This document shows, one piece after another, positions 43,762-52,789 of a stretch of 64,000 nucleotides of DNA. Position numbers and translations under genes: made by a program. Position 1 is the first letter of the stretch; each line of letters opens with the position of its first letter. The notes under the pieces are model-generated. The model worked only from the letters and a program-made list of their open reading frames with translations. It did not search any database and had not been told where the DNA came from. The DNA is taken from contig NZ_AP024324.1 in assembly GCF_018408855.1 (NCBI RefSeq), positions 434,001 to 498,000 on the forward strand, in the 5' to 3' direction. The stretch is from Caballeronia sp. NK8 (GTDB lineage Bacteria > Pseudomonadota > Gammaproteobacteria > Burkholderiales > Burkholderiaceae).

Positions 43762-44682
43762 TCAGCTGCCGATGGTCTTCGGCGGATCGATCTTCACCGG
43801 GCTATACGGCGGATTCACGTCTTCCATCGTCTGCGCGTAGCCCTGGTTTTCCTGCAGGTAGCGCTGCATCGTCGGGTCGTACCAGTCCTCCATGTCCTTG
43901 AGCGCCCAGGTCTGGTTCGCCACGCCCTGCACGATCAGATGCACGAGCGCCGATTCGATCGCCTCGTTCACGCAAAGCTGCTGCGGCTCGTTGCGCGTCA
44001 TGCCGGCTTCGGCCTGCAACAGATCCTTGAAGCCGATGAAGCGGTACACGCCCGTATCGATCTGAATCGAATAGATGGTCTTGGTCGTCGACACGCTGTT
44101 CAGAATCGTGCCGTTGCGGATATCGACCGCGCGCAGGTTCACCGTTACCTGATCGACGCGATATTGCTGCGACGCCGATATCCCCAGATACGCGACACCC
44201 GCGCCGCCCGTCCGGATGTTGGTGTCATACCCGACGATGCCGCCTTCGAGCACGATGCTCGCGGGCGCCAGCGCGCCGATCTGGGGAATCGCGTTCTTCT
44301 TGTCGTCGGGCGTTTCGAGCGCGCGCATGATCTTGCGCTCGGTCAGCAGGTCCTGCAGATTCTCGCGCTCGACCGGCGTGAACCAGCCGGAATCGCGCAT
44401 CGCCTTGACGAGGAACGACGCGCCGCCCTGCGTCACCTGCGACGAAAACGAACTGTCCGGCGACGGCTTGTACTGACCGGTCAGATCACGAAAGCCATAC
44501 ACCGCCGCGACGATCCTGCCCTTGGGCGATGGCAGATGCGTGAGGTCGCGCGTGACGCGCGTCGGCGGTGTGAGCGTGGCGTTGCCGGCGGAAGGCATCG
44601 GCGTGGTGACGCAACCGGTGAGCAGCGCCGACGCGACGATGACAGCGCCCATCGCAGCGGTCCTGAAAGCATTCTTGTTCAT
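43762..44682 (-). CDS. csgG: curli secretion channel CsgG
   Basis: A 306-residue outer-membrane lipoprotein: signal peptide with lipobox LLTGC (Cys about residue 24). The CsgG core is clear: GRIVAAVYGFRDLTGQYKPSPDSSFSSQVTQGG in part, DSGWFTPVERENLQDLLTERKI, and APASIVLEGGIVGYDTN. Nine subunits form the pore for curlin export. Compared with E. coli (277 residues) it has about 30 extra C-terminal residues (YLQENQGYAQTMEDVNPPYS). The gap to the csgB-like gene is 50 bases. Confidence 0.92.
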   Translation of the reverse strand: MNKNAFRTAAMGAVIVASALLTGCVTTPMPSAGNATLTPPTRVTRDLTHLPSPKGRIVAAVYGFRDLTGQYKPSPDSSFSSQVTQGGASFLVKAMRDSGWFTPVERENLQDLLTERKIMRALETPDDKKNAIPQIGALAPASIVLEGGIVGYDTNIRTGGAGVAYLGISASQQYRVDQVTVNLRAVDIRNGTILNSVSTTKTIYSIQIDTGVYRFIGFKDLLQAEAGMTRNEPQQLCVNEAIESALVHLIVQGVANQTWALKDMEDWYDPTMQRYLQENQGYAQTMEDVNPPYSPVKIDPPKTIGS

Positions 44683-44700
44683 TGCGTGTGTGCTCTCGCG

Positions 44701-45138
44701 TTACTGGCCGTTGCCGACGATGAACGTCGTGGATGCGCCTGTGGTCTTGTCGGTCGTCGTCACTTGCAGATTGCCGCCCGTGACTTGCGAGATTGCGATC
44801 GAGAAGTTGCCCGTGTTGATCGTGCCCGGATGAAGCGTGCCGTCCGTGCCGACGATCGAACTCGAAATCGACGACGCGACGCGCGACAGGATCGCCTGCT
44901 GCAATTGCGTGTTGAACTGATCGAGCGTCGACTGGCTGCCCGCGCCGAGACTGGCGGTCGACGGATCCTTGTACTTGTTCTGCGCATTCGCCTCGTTCAG
45001 CAGATTAGGGCCATTCAGCGGATTGCCGCCGAAGTTCGGATTCACCGGCTCATAGACGAGCGAGGTGGCGTTCGCGGCGAGCGGTATCGTCAGCGCGCAA
45101 GCGAGCAGCGCGCGTTGCAGGAGCGCATTCGTTTTCAT
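44701..45138 (-). CDS. csgF: curli assembly protein CsgF
   Basis: A 145-residue secreted protein with a signal peptide (about 1-24). The mature N-terminus carries LVYEPVNPNFGGNPLNGP, the highly conserved CsgF segment that inserts in the CsgG pore. The C-terminal part (VTGGNLQVTTTDKTTGASTTFIVG) forms the surface domain that guides curlin nucleation. Length is near E. coli CsgF (138). It lies 18 bases upstream of csgG. Confidence 0.92.
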   Translation of the reverse strand: MKTNALLQRALLACALTIPLAANATSLVYEPVNPNFGGNPLNGPNLLNEANAQNKYKDPSTASLGAGSQSTLDQFNTQLQQAILSRVASSISSSIVGTDGTLHPGTINTGNFSIAISQVTGGNLQVTTTDKTTGASTTFIVGNGQ

Positions 45139-45191
45139 CGTGATTCCCCGTAGGTTTTTGGCCTTACTGCTTTATTTTTTGTGATGCGTTT

Positions 45192-45854
45192 TTATAGTTC
45201 GTCCGTGGCCATGTCGGCGTCACGGAACAGCAGACGGGTCAGGTCCGCCTGCATGACATTCTGAAAAGCGATCTGCGCCGCGCCTTCCGCCACCGGCTTC
45301 ACGTTCGAGCGGGCAATCGGCAGGAACGCCTGAAATACGCGGCGCTGGTTGTATTCGACCCACACGAGGCTGCCGTAGCGCGCGGAAGGACGCTCGTGAA
45401 CCGAGACGATGTAACGGTCGGACAGGGGAATCGTGCCCCACGCCTGCGCGAACCAGGTGTAGAAGTCCTGCCCCGCGAGCGTCACCGTATCGGTCGTCAC
45501 GACGCCGCCGAGTTCGTCGGCGAGCGGCTGCTTGCCTTCGATGTCCGCCGTGCGGGCGCGCGGCGTGCCGGACAACGTGGCGCTCTTGTCGAGCGACGAC
45601 GCTGCGTTCACCGTGCCGCGCGGCGTAAGAGGCGCGCCACTCGGGGCGGGCTGCGCCGTCGTGTTGCCGACGGGACTGGGCGTCGGCGTGCTGGGCAGCG
45701 AAATAAGCGGTTGTGCCTGGGGCGTCGCGTTGATGCGTGCATCCGGAGGCGCTTCCGCATCCTGCGCACTTGAATGCGTAGTGACAACAGACGCCCCGAT
45801 GCACACCGCAATGACACACGCTTTCAGGCGCAGATTGTTCTTCTCTCGCTGCAT
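45192..45854 (-). CDS. csgE: curli assembly protein CsgE with long N-terminal linker
   Basis: A 220-residue secreted protein. Residues about 115-210 are the CsgE domain (GGVVTTDTVTLAGQDFYTWFAQAW, SVHERPSARYGSLVWVEYNQRRVFQAFLP, AAQIAFQNV). CsgE caps the periplasmic side of CsgG and gives substrate specificity. Between the signal peptide and this domain lies an extra stretch of about 85 residues rich in Pro, Ala, Thr and Ser, absent from E. coli CsgE (129 residues). The ATG at 45854 has GGGGAAG upstream. It is first in the operon; no csgD or csgC is present. Confidence 0.87.
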   Translation of the reverse strand: MQREKNNLRLKACVIAVCIGASVVTTHSSAQDAEAPPDARINATPQAQPLISLPSTPTPSPVGNTTAQPAPSGAPLTPRGTVNAASSLDKSATLSGTPRARTADIEGKQPLADELGGVVTTDTVTLAGQDFYTWFAQAWGTIPLSDRYIVSVHERPSARYGSLVWVEYNQRRVFQAFLPIARSNVKPVAEGAAQIAFQNVMQADLTRLLFRDADMATDEL

Positions 45855-46185
45855 GACTTCCCCGTATGTCCATGACCGCTATGGTGCGGTTTTCGGACGT
45901 TCTGTCTTAAGCGTTTCGCTTTTTGTATTTGTACGACGGAACGGATTTTCCGTAATTACTTGTAACCATAATGTTGTCCGCCCCACATTCGAACGCCGAA
46001 AGATGCAAGGAACGAGGCATTAAAAGAAAGCGTTTTGTCGACGCTTTATTTGCGTGGCGTAAGAAAACGTTTGCTCCGCGCAGACAGGTCGTATCGAAGT
46101 TGAAGGCTTGACCGCATAGACTTCGATTGCCAGTAACCGAAGCATGCATCGGCCACGGGACCCTGGCATCCTCAAGGAGGTCACC
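45855..46185. other. divergent intergenic region upstream of csgE, 331 bases
   Basis: This gene-free region is the most AT-rich in the neighbourhood (for example GTAATTACTTGTAACCATAA around 45951-45970) and should contain the curli promoter and the promoter of the DUF4148 gene. I could not fix hexamers or operator sites. Confidence 0.45.
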
Positions 46186-46509
46186 ATGAAATCATTTGCG
46201 ATGGCAATCGCCGTAGCGTCGGCGCTTGCGTTGCCCATTGCCGCGCTCTCGCAGACGGACGCGACACCCACGCGTGCGCAGGTACGCGCTGAACTGCAGC
46301 AGTTGGAGCAGGCCGGATATGACCCGGCCAAAGGTGATGACGCGAATTATCCGGGAGACATTCAGACTGCAGAAGCGCGCGTTTCGAGCCAGAACGGCGC
46401 AACCGCTTATGGTGGAATCACCCCAGGCTCATCTGCATCCGGCTCTCGTATCATCACGCGCCCGGCGTCGACGGACGAAATGAAGCAACTCTATTTTGGA
46501 GGCCAGTAG
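46186..46509 (+). CDS. DUF4148-type small secreted protein
   Basis: A 107-residue protein with a signal peptide (about 1-22, MKSFAMAIAVASALALPIAA) followed by TRAQVRAELQQLEQAGYDPAKGDDANYPGDIQTAEARV, of which the segment up to YPxDIQxAE is the DUF4148 hallmark common in Burkholderiaceae. No function is known. The ATG at 46186 has a perfect AAGGAGG site. It is divergent from the curli operon; a functional link is not shown. Confidence 0.85.
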   Translation: MKSFAMAIAVASALALPIAALSQTDATPTRAQVRAELQQLEQAGYDPAKGDDANYPGDIQTAEARVSSQNGATAYGGITPGSSASGSRIITRPASTDEMKQLYFGGQ

Positions 46510-46662
46510 CGCGTTCTGTTTCTATAGGAGTACAAGCTGTAAGGCCCAGTCAGCTCGTCTTGGCGGCGAACACCATGTCGCTCCTCTCGACTATTCTCGA
46601 TTCTTCACTGCTGTTACCTGTGATGGAAATCAGGATTCCGGAGCGCTTATGGCTCTTCCGGC

Positions 46663-47448
46663 TCATCCCTTGCCGAGCGGCGGCCGACTCGGGAAACCGG
46701 CCAGATTGCTCAACTGGGCCAGCTCGTTGGCCGCCTCTCGCAGGAGAACCGAGTATTCGTGAATCTTCTCGACCGTCAGCCGCACCCGCGGACCCGCCAG
46801 GCTGATGACGCCGACGCAACGCGAGCCGCTGACAACGGGCGTCGCGACCGCCGACATGCGCGGCGCAAAAACCTCGTCGATCATCGCGTAGCCGCGCACG
46901 CGCGCGGCGTGCAGGAAACCCAGCAGCGCCTTGAGTGTCGTTGGCGCATTGGGACCGAACTCGTTCGGCTGTCCGAAGCCCTGCTTCAGGACGAGCGCAG
47001 CCGCCTGTTCGTCGGTCATCGTCATGAGCCACGCGTGTCCGGTCGATGTGCATGAAAGCCGCGCCGCCTGGCCCATGTCGGGATCGTAACGAAAGCCGGT
47101 GCGCTGTCCATCCGCCTTGCCCACCCAGATGATCGCGTCACCGTCGACCAGCGACAGCCGCGCCAGCTCGCCCGTGTGCGCCGCGACGCGTTCGATGATC
47201 GGCTGGGCGATATCCGCGAGGCCGGTCAGGCTCAGGAATTCCAGGCCGTTCGACGTCATACGCATCGTCAGGATATAGCGGCTGTGATCGGTCAATTGCC
47301 GCACGTAACCGCTCTCGACCAGTTCGGCGAGCACGCGATGGCACGAGCTGCGCGGAATGCCCAGCGCATCCGCGATGTCGACCAGCCCCGCGCCTTCGCC
47401 TTGCGACGCGAGGAAATCGAGCATTCTCAGGCCATTCTTGAGCGACAT
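46663..47448 (-). CDS. IclR-family transcriptional regulator
   Basis: A 261-residue IclR protein: N-terminal winged helix (MLDFLASQGEGAGLVDIADALGIPRSSCHRVLAELVESGYV in part) and C-terminal ligand domain (about 75-250; TSTGHAWLMTMTDEQAA, ATPVVSGSRCVGVISLAGP). The start ATG at 47448 (MSLKNGLRML) matches the family; an upstream extension is unlikely. It is divergent from a shikimate/quinate-type transporter and dehydroquinase. IclR members such as PcaR, PobR and QuiR-like proteins often control such hydroaromatic pathways. Confidence 0.88.
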   Translation of the reverse strand: MSLKNGLRMLDFLASQGEGAGLVDIADALGIPRSSCHRVLAELVESGYVRQLTDHSRYILTMRMTSNGLEFLSLTGLADIAQPIIERVAAHTGELARLSLVDGDAIIWVGKADGQRTGFRYDPDMGQAARLSCTSTGHAWLMTMTDEQAAALVLKQGFGQPNEFGPNAPTTLKALLGFLHAARVRGYAMIDEVFAPRMSAVATPVVSGSRCVGVISLAGPRVRLTVEKIHEYSVLLREAANELAQLSNLAGFPSRPPLGKG

Positions 47449-47577
47449 GATCGGTCTAATTTCATGATATGAAATGCAGTTCCGGTGCGGAACACCTTGC
47501 TTTCGGAGCGCAAACAATAGCATCTGTTCGCCACGAGACGCGAACGTTACGACATACCGAGAATCCAGGAGACACCC

Positions 47578-48921
47578 ATGTCAGTTATCGCTGACCCAAA
47601 CCTTGCCGCGGGCGAACGATCCGCACAGGCTCACCAGATGGCGCGTCGCGCGGTAGCGGGCGCCACCGTCGGCACGGCGCTGGAATGGTTCGACTTCGCG
47701 TTGTACGGCGTCGTCGCTGCCACGATCTTTCCGAAGCTATTCTTTCCGTCGCTCGATCCGACCGCCTCGCTGCTCGCGTCGCTGGCGAGCTTCTGGGCGG
47801 GGCTCGCCGCTCGTCCGCTCGGCGCGGTGATCTGCGGCATGCTCGGCGACCGCTGGGGACGCCGCAACCTGATGCTCGTTACGGTCTCGGTGATGGGCGC
47901 GTCGTCGTTCCTGATGGGGCTGCTTCCCACTTACCAGCAAGTCGGCATTCTTGCGCCGACGCTACTGGTCTCGCTGCGCATCATTCAGGGCTTCGCGCTC
48001 GGCGGGGAATCGACGGGCGCGCAACTGATGGCGGTCGAACACGCGTCCGCGACGAAACGCGGCCTGTATTCGGGCCTGCTCGGCATCTGCTCGCCGCTCA
48101 GCCAGATCCTCGCCAACTTCGCCCTCTTTGCGTTGTCCGCTCTGCTTTCGGCCGACGACTTCGAATCGTTCGGATGGAGGATCCCGTTCCTCGCGAGCTT
48201 CGTGCTCGTGCTGCTGGGCATCTATATCCGCATGAAAGTCAGCGAGACGCCGGCCTTCGAGGCGCTCAAAAAGAAAGGCGAAGGTGCGCGCGCCGCGAAT
48301 CCGCTCGGCATCGTGTTCAAGTTTCACTGGCGAACCGCGCTGCGCCTGACGCTGTTCTTCTGCGGCCCGGCTGCGCTGTTCTACCTGATCGTGGTGTTCT
48401 CGCTCAGCTATCTGACCAAGAACCTCGGCGTGCCCAAACAGACCGGCTTCATGCTGTTGATGGTCGCCAATGTCTGCGCCATCGTGGGCGCGCTGGCAGG
48501 CGGCTATCTGAGCGACCGGATCGGGCGCAAACGCGCGCTGCTGATCGGCTCGTTTTGCACGCTGATCTGCTGCCTGATCTACTTTCCGATCCTCAACCAG
48601 CACTCGGTCGCAATGACGATGGCCGTGATGGGCGCCTTCCTCGGCTTCACGCAGTTCCAGAGCGGCATTCAGCCCGTGTGGTTCGCCGAGTCCTTCCCGA
48701 CCGAGGCGCGTTACACGGGGTCCGCACTGTCCTATTCGGGCGCCAACCTGCTCACCGGCGGGCCGATGCCGATCGTCGCCGTGGCGCTGCTCAACGCCTT
48801 TCATGGTTCACCGTGGGCGATCGTGGCGGTCTGCGGCTCGCTGAACCTGCTCTCCTTCCTCATGATCGCGACGTCGCGGGAAACCAAAGGCACCGCCCTC
48901 GAACGTAGCGCTACACACTGA
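47578..48921 (+). CDS. MHS-family MFS transporter, shikimate/alpha-ketoglutarate type
   Basis: A 447-residue, roughly 12-helix proton symporter of the metabolite:H+ symporter family. Signatures are TALEWFDFALYGVVAATIFPKLFFP, ARPLGAVICGMLGDRWGRRNLML (motif A) and RIIQGFALGGESTGAQLMAVEH, each in part. Relatives import shikimate, 2-oxoglutarate or aromatic acids. The dehydroquinase gene four bases downstream makes shikimate or quinate-type acids the likely substrate. The ATG at 47578 has AGGAG. Confidence 0.88.
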   Translation: MSVIADPNLAAGERSAQAHQMARRAVAGATVGTALEWFDFALYGVVAATIFPKLFFPSLDPTASLLASLASFWAGLAARPLGAVICGMLGDRWGRRNLMLVTVSVMGASSFLMGLLPTYQQVGILAPTLLVSLRIIQGFALGGESTGAQLMAVEHASATKRGLYSGLLGICSPLSQILANFALFALSALLSADDFESFGWRIPFLASFVLVLLGIYIRMKVSETPAFEALKKKGEGARAANPLGIVFKFHWRTALRLTLFFCGPAALFYLIVVFSLSYLTKNLGVPKQTGFMLLMVANVCAIVGALAGGYLSDRIGRKRALLIGSFCTLICCLIYFPILNQHSVAMTMAVMGAFLGFTQFQSGIQPVWFAESFPTEARYTGSALSYSGANLLTGGPMPIVAVALLNAFHGSPWAIVAVCGSLNLLSFLMIATSRETKGTALERSATH

Positions 48922-48925
48922 AACC

Positions 48926-49372
48926 ATGACTCGCAAACTCTACATTCTCAATGGCTCCAACCTGAACATGCTGGGTTTGAGGGAGCCTCACCTGTACGGC
49001 ACCACCACGCTGAAGGATATCGAGCAGAACTGTCTCGCGCTGGCCGAGGATCTCAAGTTCGACTGCGTTTTCCGTCAGACCAACAGCGAGAGCCAACTGA
49101 TCGACTGGATTCAGGAAGCGTTCCTGCAGGATGCGGCGCTGATCATCAACCCGGCCGGCTTTTCTTTCGGACGGATTCCCGTGCTCGACGCAGTCAAGCT
49201 GATCCGCCGTCCGGTGGTGGAAGTGCACATCACGAACATTCACCGTCGCTCCGAGGAGTACCGTCACTCGACGATCTCGGTCGCCGCCACCGCGGTGATC
49301 TGCGGGGCTGGCGCGAACGGCTACTTGCTGGCGATTCGCTCGGTTGACGACCTCTGGAGCAGTCAGAGTTAA
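48926..49372 (+). CDS. aroQ: type II 3-dehydroquinate dehydratase
   Basis: A 148-residue flavodoxin-like enzyme that interconverts 3-dehydroquinate and 3-dehydroshikimate. Type II landmarks are ILNGSNLNMLGLREPHLYG in part (the LNGPNLNxLGxREP motif with Arg and the nearby catalytic Tyr), FRQTNSESQLIDWI, INPAGFSFGRIPVLDA in place of INPAAYTHTSVA, and VEVHITNIHRREEYRHSTIS-like SEEYRHSTIS. The usual Asn-Pro-Gly/Ala-Ala-Tyr-Thr-His region is altered to FSFGR, so activity may be shifted. Being co-transcribed with a transporter suggests a catabolic role. Confidence 0.85.
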   Translation: MTRKLYILNGSNLNMLGLREPHLYGTTTLKDIEQNCLALAEDLKFDCVFRQTNSESQLIDWIQEAFLQDAALIINPAGFSFGRIPVLDAVKLIRRPVVEVHITNIHRRSEEYRHSTISVAATAVICGAGANGYLLAIRSVDDLWSSQS

Positions 49373-49395
49373 ATCTGCCTCTCGTTTTATCGATC

Positions 49396-49423
49396 AAGCG
49401 GACTCCGCAAGGAGTCCGCTTTC
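49396..49423. terminator. bidirectional hairpin terminator
   Basis: Arms AGCGGACTCC (49397-49406) and GGAGTCCGCT (49411-49420) with a GCAA loop, flanked by short A and T runs, lie between the convergent aroQ and SDR genes. It can serve both. Confidence 0.75.
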
Positions 49424-49442
49424 GCCTCGTTAAGGACGAACG

Positions 49443-50201
49443 CTACTGCGCCGTCCATCCTCCGTCGATACGCAGACTCGTACCGGTGATCATTGCGGCG
49501 GCGGGAGACGCGAGATAAAGCACCGCCGCAGCCACCTGTTCACTTTCGAGCAGACGGCCCATCGGAATCCGGTCGAAGACCCAGCGCCTGAACTGTTCGT
49601 TCTCGAAGAACGGCTGCGTCATCGGGGTATCGACGAACGTCGGTGCCACCGAGTTCACGCGTATCCTCGGCGCAAGCTCGACTGCCGCCGCTTTCGTCAG
49701 CCCTTCCATCGCGTGCTTCGTCATGCAGTACACGGATCGATCAGGCGCGCCCACATGCCCCATCTGCGACGATATGTTGATGATGGCGCGGTCACCGGTC
49801 GCGTCGCCTTCGAGCATCTTCAGAACGGCCGCGCGCGTTGCCAGAAACGTCGCCCTGACGTTCAGGCCGATCACGAAGTCCAGATCTGAAGTTTTGACGT
49901 CCGCGAGTCGCGACGGGATGTTGGTGCCCGCATTGTTGACAAGGATGTCCAGGCTGGGCAGTTCAGCGAATGCCCGCTCCAGTTGCTCATCCTTCAGAAG
50001 ATCACAAACCAGTGGAGTGCAGGCGCCACCGTTTCGATGGATGCGACTAGCCACTTCGTCCAGCTCCCCTGCTTCCTTGCTCAGCAGATAGACGTGTGCG
50101 CCGGACCCGGCGAGCATCGAGGCGATATCCGCGCCAAGGCCACGGCCCGCGCCCGTCACAACAGCGGTCTTACCATCGAGACTAAAAAGTCCGTTAGACA
50201 T
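49443..50201 (-). CDS. SDR-family oxidoreductase
   Basis: A 252-residue classical short-chain dehydrogenase: cofactor motif VVTGAGRGLGADIA, NNAGTN, ISSQMGHVG with catalytic Ser, and YCMTKHA (Tyr-x-x-x-Lys), ending in the typical ITGTSLRIDGGW. NAD(H) is the likely cofactor. The ATG at 50201 has GGGAGGA upstream. It is the last gene of a minus-strand group: tautomerase, MHS transporter, LacI and SDR. Related SDRs oxidise sugar acids or polyols. The substrate is unknown. Confidence 0.88.
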   Translation of the reverse strand: MSNGLFSLDGKTAVVTGAGRGLGADIASMLAGSGAHVYLLSKEAGELDEVASRIHRNGGACTPLVCDLLKDEQLERAFAELPSLDILVNNAGTNIPSRLADVKTSDLDFVIGLNVRATFLATRAAVLKMLEGDATGDRAIINISSQMGHVGAPDRSVYCMTKHAMEGLTKAAAVELAPRIRVNSVAPTFVDTPMTQPFFENEQFRRWVFDRIPMGRLLESEQVAAAVLYLASPAAAMITGTSLRIDGGWTAQ

Positions 50202-50217
50202 AGGTTCCTCCCGGATT

Positions 50218-51344
50218 TCAAATGCGGTTGATTGATTGTTTCGCCGGCTGCATCCACACCGTGCGCCCGCCGACTTGCGACAACCCATTCGGAGGAAGGC
50301 GAGCAGAGTCGCGCACGACCAGTTGACCACTGACGATGCGTGATCCAGCCGATGAATCACGTCCACTGCAGGCATCGACGAGTATCGCAACAGCGCTGTC
50401 CACCATCTCGTCCAGGGGCTGTGAGAAGGTGGTGAGGCGATACGCAGGTGAGGCTGCAAGCTGCGTGTCGTCAAAACCCACAATGGAAAGCGCTCTGCCA
50501 ACGTCGAGACCAAACTCGCTGCGCGCGACATCGATCGCCGCCATCGCCATCTGGTCGTTAGCGCAAAAGATGGCGTCTGGTCGCGTGTCAGCCTCAAGAA
50601 AAGTTCTCGAGTGGCGCGAGCGGCGTCCTCGACGGTGTAGCTTCCGTGGACCGTGAGCGGTGGCACGGCGCCCGCCCGATGGAGTCGCTCGCAGAACCCT
50701 GCCTCCCGGTCACGACTGGTCGATGACGAATCGAGGCCAGCCATGAACGCAAAGCGATGGTGCAAACCAGCGAGTAAAAAGGACCCAATGCAGGCCGCGC
50801 CCGCCCGGTTATCCCCTGTCACGCTCGATACCACGTCGCTATCCGTTTTTCGATTGACCATCACGACAGGCAGGCCAACCTCCGCACACTCTTCCGCAAG
50901 ACGAGAGGAGAGTTGCGCTGATACGAGCACCAGCGCATCGAGCCGATAGCGCAGGATCTCTTCGAGAATCGGATCGGCAGACGTTCCATGCCGTGCTGTG
51001 AACAGCATCACGCGATAGTCGCGCACGGAAAGCGCCGCCGACAGCGCATCGATCAGAGCGGCATAGAACGGATTGTTCAAACCCGGTACGACGACGCCGA
51101 CAATGCGCGACTTTCCCGTGATCAACGAACTTGCGATGAGGTTGGGCCGGTAACCCAACATGGTCGCTGCGGCGAGCACCTTCGCACGCGTCCGGTCGGA
51201 GACGCTCGCGCCGGGTGTGAAGACGCGAGACACCGCCGACTGCGAAACGCCCGCGAATCGCGCGACTTCATGGCCGGTGACGGGACGCCTGAGCTCCCGT
51301 GGTCGCTTCTTCTCGGGCATGTCGCTAGTCGAAAGTTGCTTCAT
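50218..51344 (-). pseudogene. LacI-family regulator interrupted by a frameshift
   Basis: Two frames make one LacI protein. The first (from the ATG at 51344) has the HTH VTGHEVARFAGVSQSAVSRVF and the sensor domain through GSYTVEDAARATRELFL. At about 50599-50602, inside a run of four A (T on the coding strand), the reading must slip by one base; after it the second frame gives EADTRPDAIFCANDQMAMAAIDVARSE and SIVGFDDTQLAASPAYRLTTFSQP, both standard LacI segments. Everything else is intact, so it is either a recent mutation, a sequencing error at a homopolymer, or a slippage site. It lies between the MHS transporter and SDR genes it would regulate. Confidence 0.8.
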
Positions 51345-51373
51345 TTTTTCTTCGCGTCTTGACGGATCGCGGC

Positions 51374-52717
51374 TCAACCTTCACGCGTATTGCCTGCCGG
51401 GATCAAGCTGGCTACTGACGGCGCGTTGCGTTCGCTGGCGACCCTTGCGAACAGCGCACAGACGAGCGTGATCGCTGCCGCAACCATTGCGAAGATGGCC
51501 ACGGGTGTGTAGTCGCCGTACTTCGCGAGCAGCGCCGTAGCGATCAATGGCGTCGGCGCACCCGCGACCAATGCGCCCAACTGGAACCCGATCGTCACTC
51601 CGCTGTAACGCACCTCCGGGGCGAACATTTCGGCGAACCATGCGGCCATCGGAGAGAACACGGCAGCGTGAGCAATTGTGAGCACCATGATCTCCGCGAG
51701 CAGGATCATCGTCGGGTTTCCCGTGCCTACCATGTGGAAGAAGGGGAACGGCGCCACCACCGCGACCAGTGCGCCAAAGACGACCACCTGCTTTCGACCC
51801 AATTTGTCAGATAACGCGCCGAAGAAAGGCTTTGTCAGCAATTCGAGCGCTGCGGCGATCAGGATGGCGACGAGGACCGTTTTCCGCGGCAAGCCCAGGT
51901 GGCTCGTCATGTAGGTCAGACCAAACGTCGTGAACACGTAGTACAGGATGTTGTCCGCAAAACGAAGCCCAGCGGACAACAAGATCGCTCTCGGAAACCT
52001 TCGAACCGCTTCGACGATCGGCAGTTTGACGGTTGCATCGCTGTCGAGCACCTTCTTGAACGCAGGCGGCTCTTCGATGCGGAGTCGGATCACGAGACCA
52101 ACCGCGACAAGTACCGCGCTGAACAGGAACGGAACACGCCAACCCCACGCGAGGAACTCCGTTTCGGGCAGGCGACTGGCCAGTTCCATCCCGCCCACCG
52201 CCATGCACAACCCCGCGGGAAGTCCCATCTGAGGGAAGCTGCCATAGAGCCCGCGCCTGTTCGGGTTTGCATGTTCGACAGCAATCAGCGCGGCCCCGCC
52301 CCATTCGCCGCCTACGGCCAACCCTTGCACGATGCGCAGCAGGATCAGCAGAAGCGGCGCAGCAAGTCCGATGCTGTTGTATGACGGCACGAGTCCGATG
52401 AGCGTGGTCGAAATGCCCATTGCCAGCAGCGTGGTGACCAGCACGAACTTGCGCCCGACACGGTCGCCAAGGTGGCCCGCGACGATGCCGCCAAATGGTC
52501 GTGCGACGAACCCGACCGCGAACGTGCCGAAGGCCAGAAGCGTCCCGGTCAACGGATCTCCACCAGGGAAATACAGCTTGCCAAACACGAGTGCCGAGGT
52601 GATTCCGTACAGAAAGAAGTCAAACCACTCAATGGCACTTCCGATAAAACTGGCGATGGCGATCGTCAACATTTTCGGTGAAGAATGCCCTGCCGCAGTC
52701 GAGCGCTTGGTATCCAA
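51374..52717 (-). CDS. MHS-family MFS transporter
   Basis: A 447-residue transporter with about 12 helices. FIGSAIEWFDFFLYG, ARPFGGIVAGHLGDRVGRKFVLV (motif A) and RIVQGLAVGGEWGGAALIAVEH are MHS signatures, as in carboxylate and osmolyte carriers (ShiA, KgtP, ProP group). The start appears to be a TTG at 52717 with AGGAG six to seven bases upstream; an ATG 15 codons later is the alternative. It lies 72 bases downstream of the tautomerase gene and 29 bases upstream of the broken LacI gene. Confidence 0.86.
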   Translation of the reverse strand: MDTKRSTAAGHSSPKMLTIAIASFIGSAIEWFDFFLYGITSALVFGKLYFPGGDPLTGTLLAFGTFAVGFVARPFGGIVAGHLGDRVGRKFVLVTTLLAMGISTTLIGLVPSYNSIGLAAPLLLILLRIVQGLAVGGEWGGAALIAVEHANPNRRGLYGSFPQMGLPAGLCMAVGGMELASRLPETEFLAWGWRVPFLFSAVLVAVGLVIRLRIEEPPAFKKVLDSDATVKLPIVEAVRRFPRAILLSAGLRFADNILYYVFTTFGLTYMTSHLGLPRKTVLVAILIAAALELLTKPFFGALSDKLGRKQVVVFGALVAVVAPFPFFHMVGTGNPTMILLAEIMVLTIAHAAVFSPMAAWFAEMFAPEVRYSGVTIGFQLGALVAGAPTPLIATALLAKYGDYTPVAIFAMVAAAITLVCALFARVASERNAPSVASLIPAGNTREG

Positions 52718-52789
52718 ACCCGTCTCCTAATGCATAGGTATGCAAAGATTTATGAACCTGTCTACAGCTTGTATCAGGGATGCTGTCGA

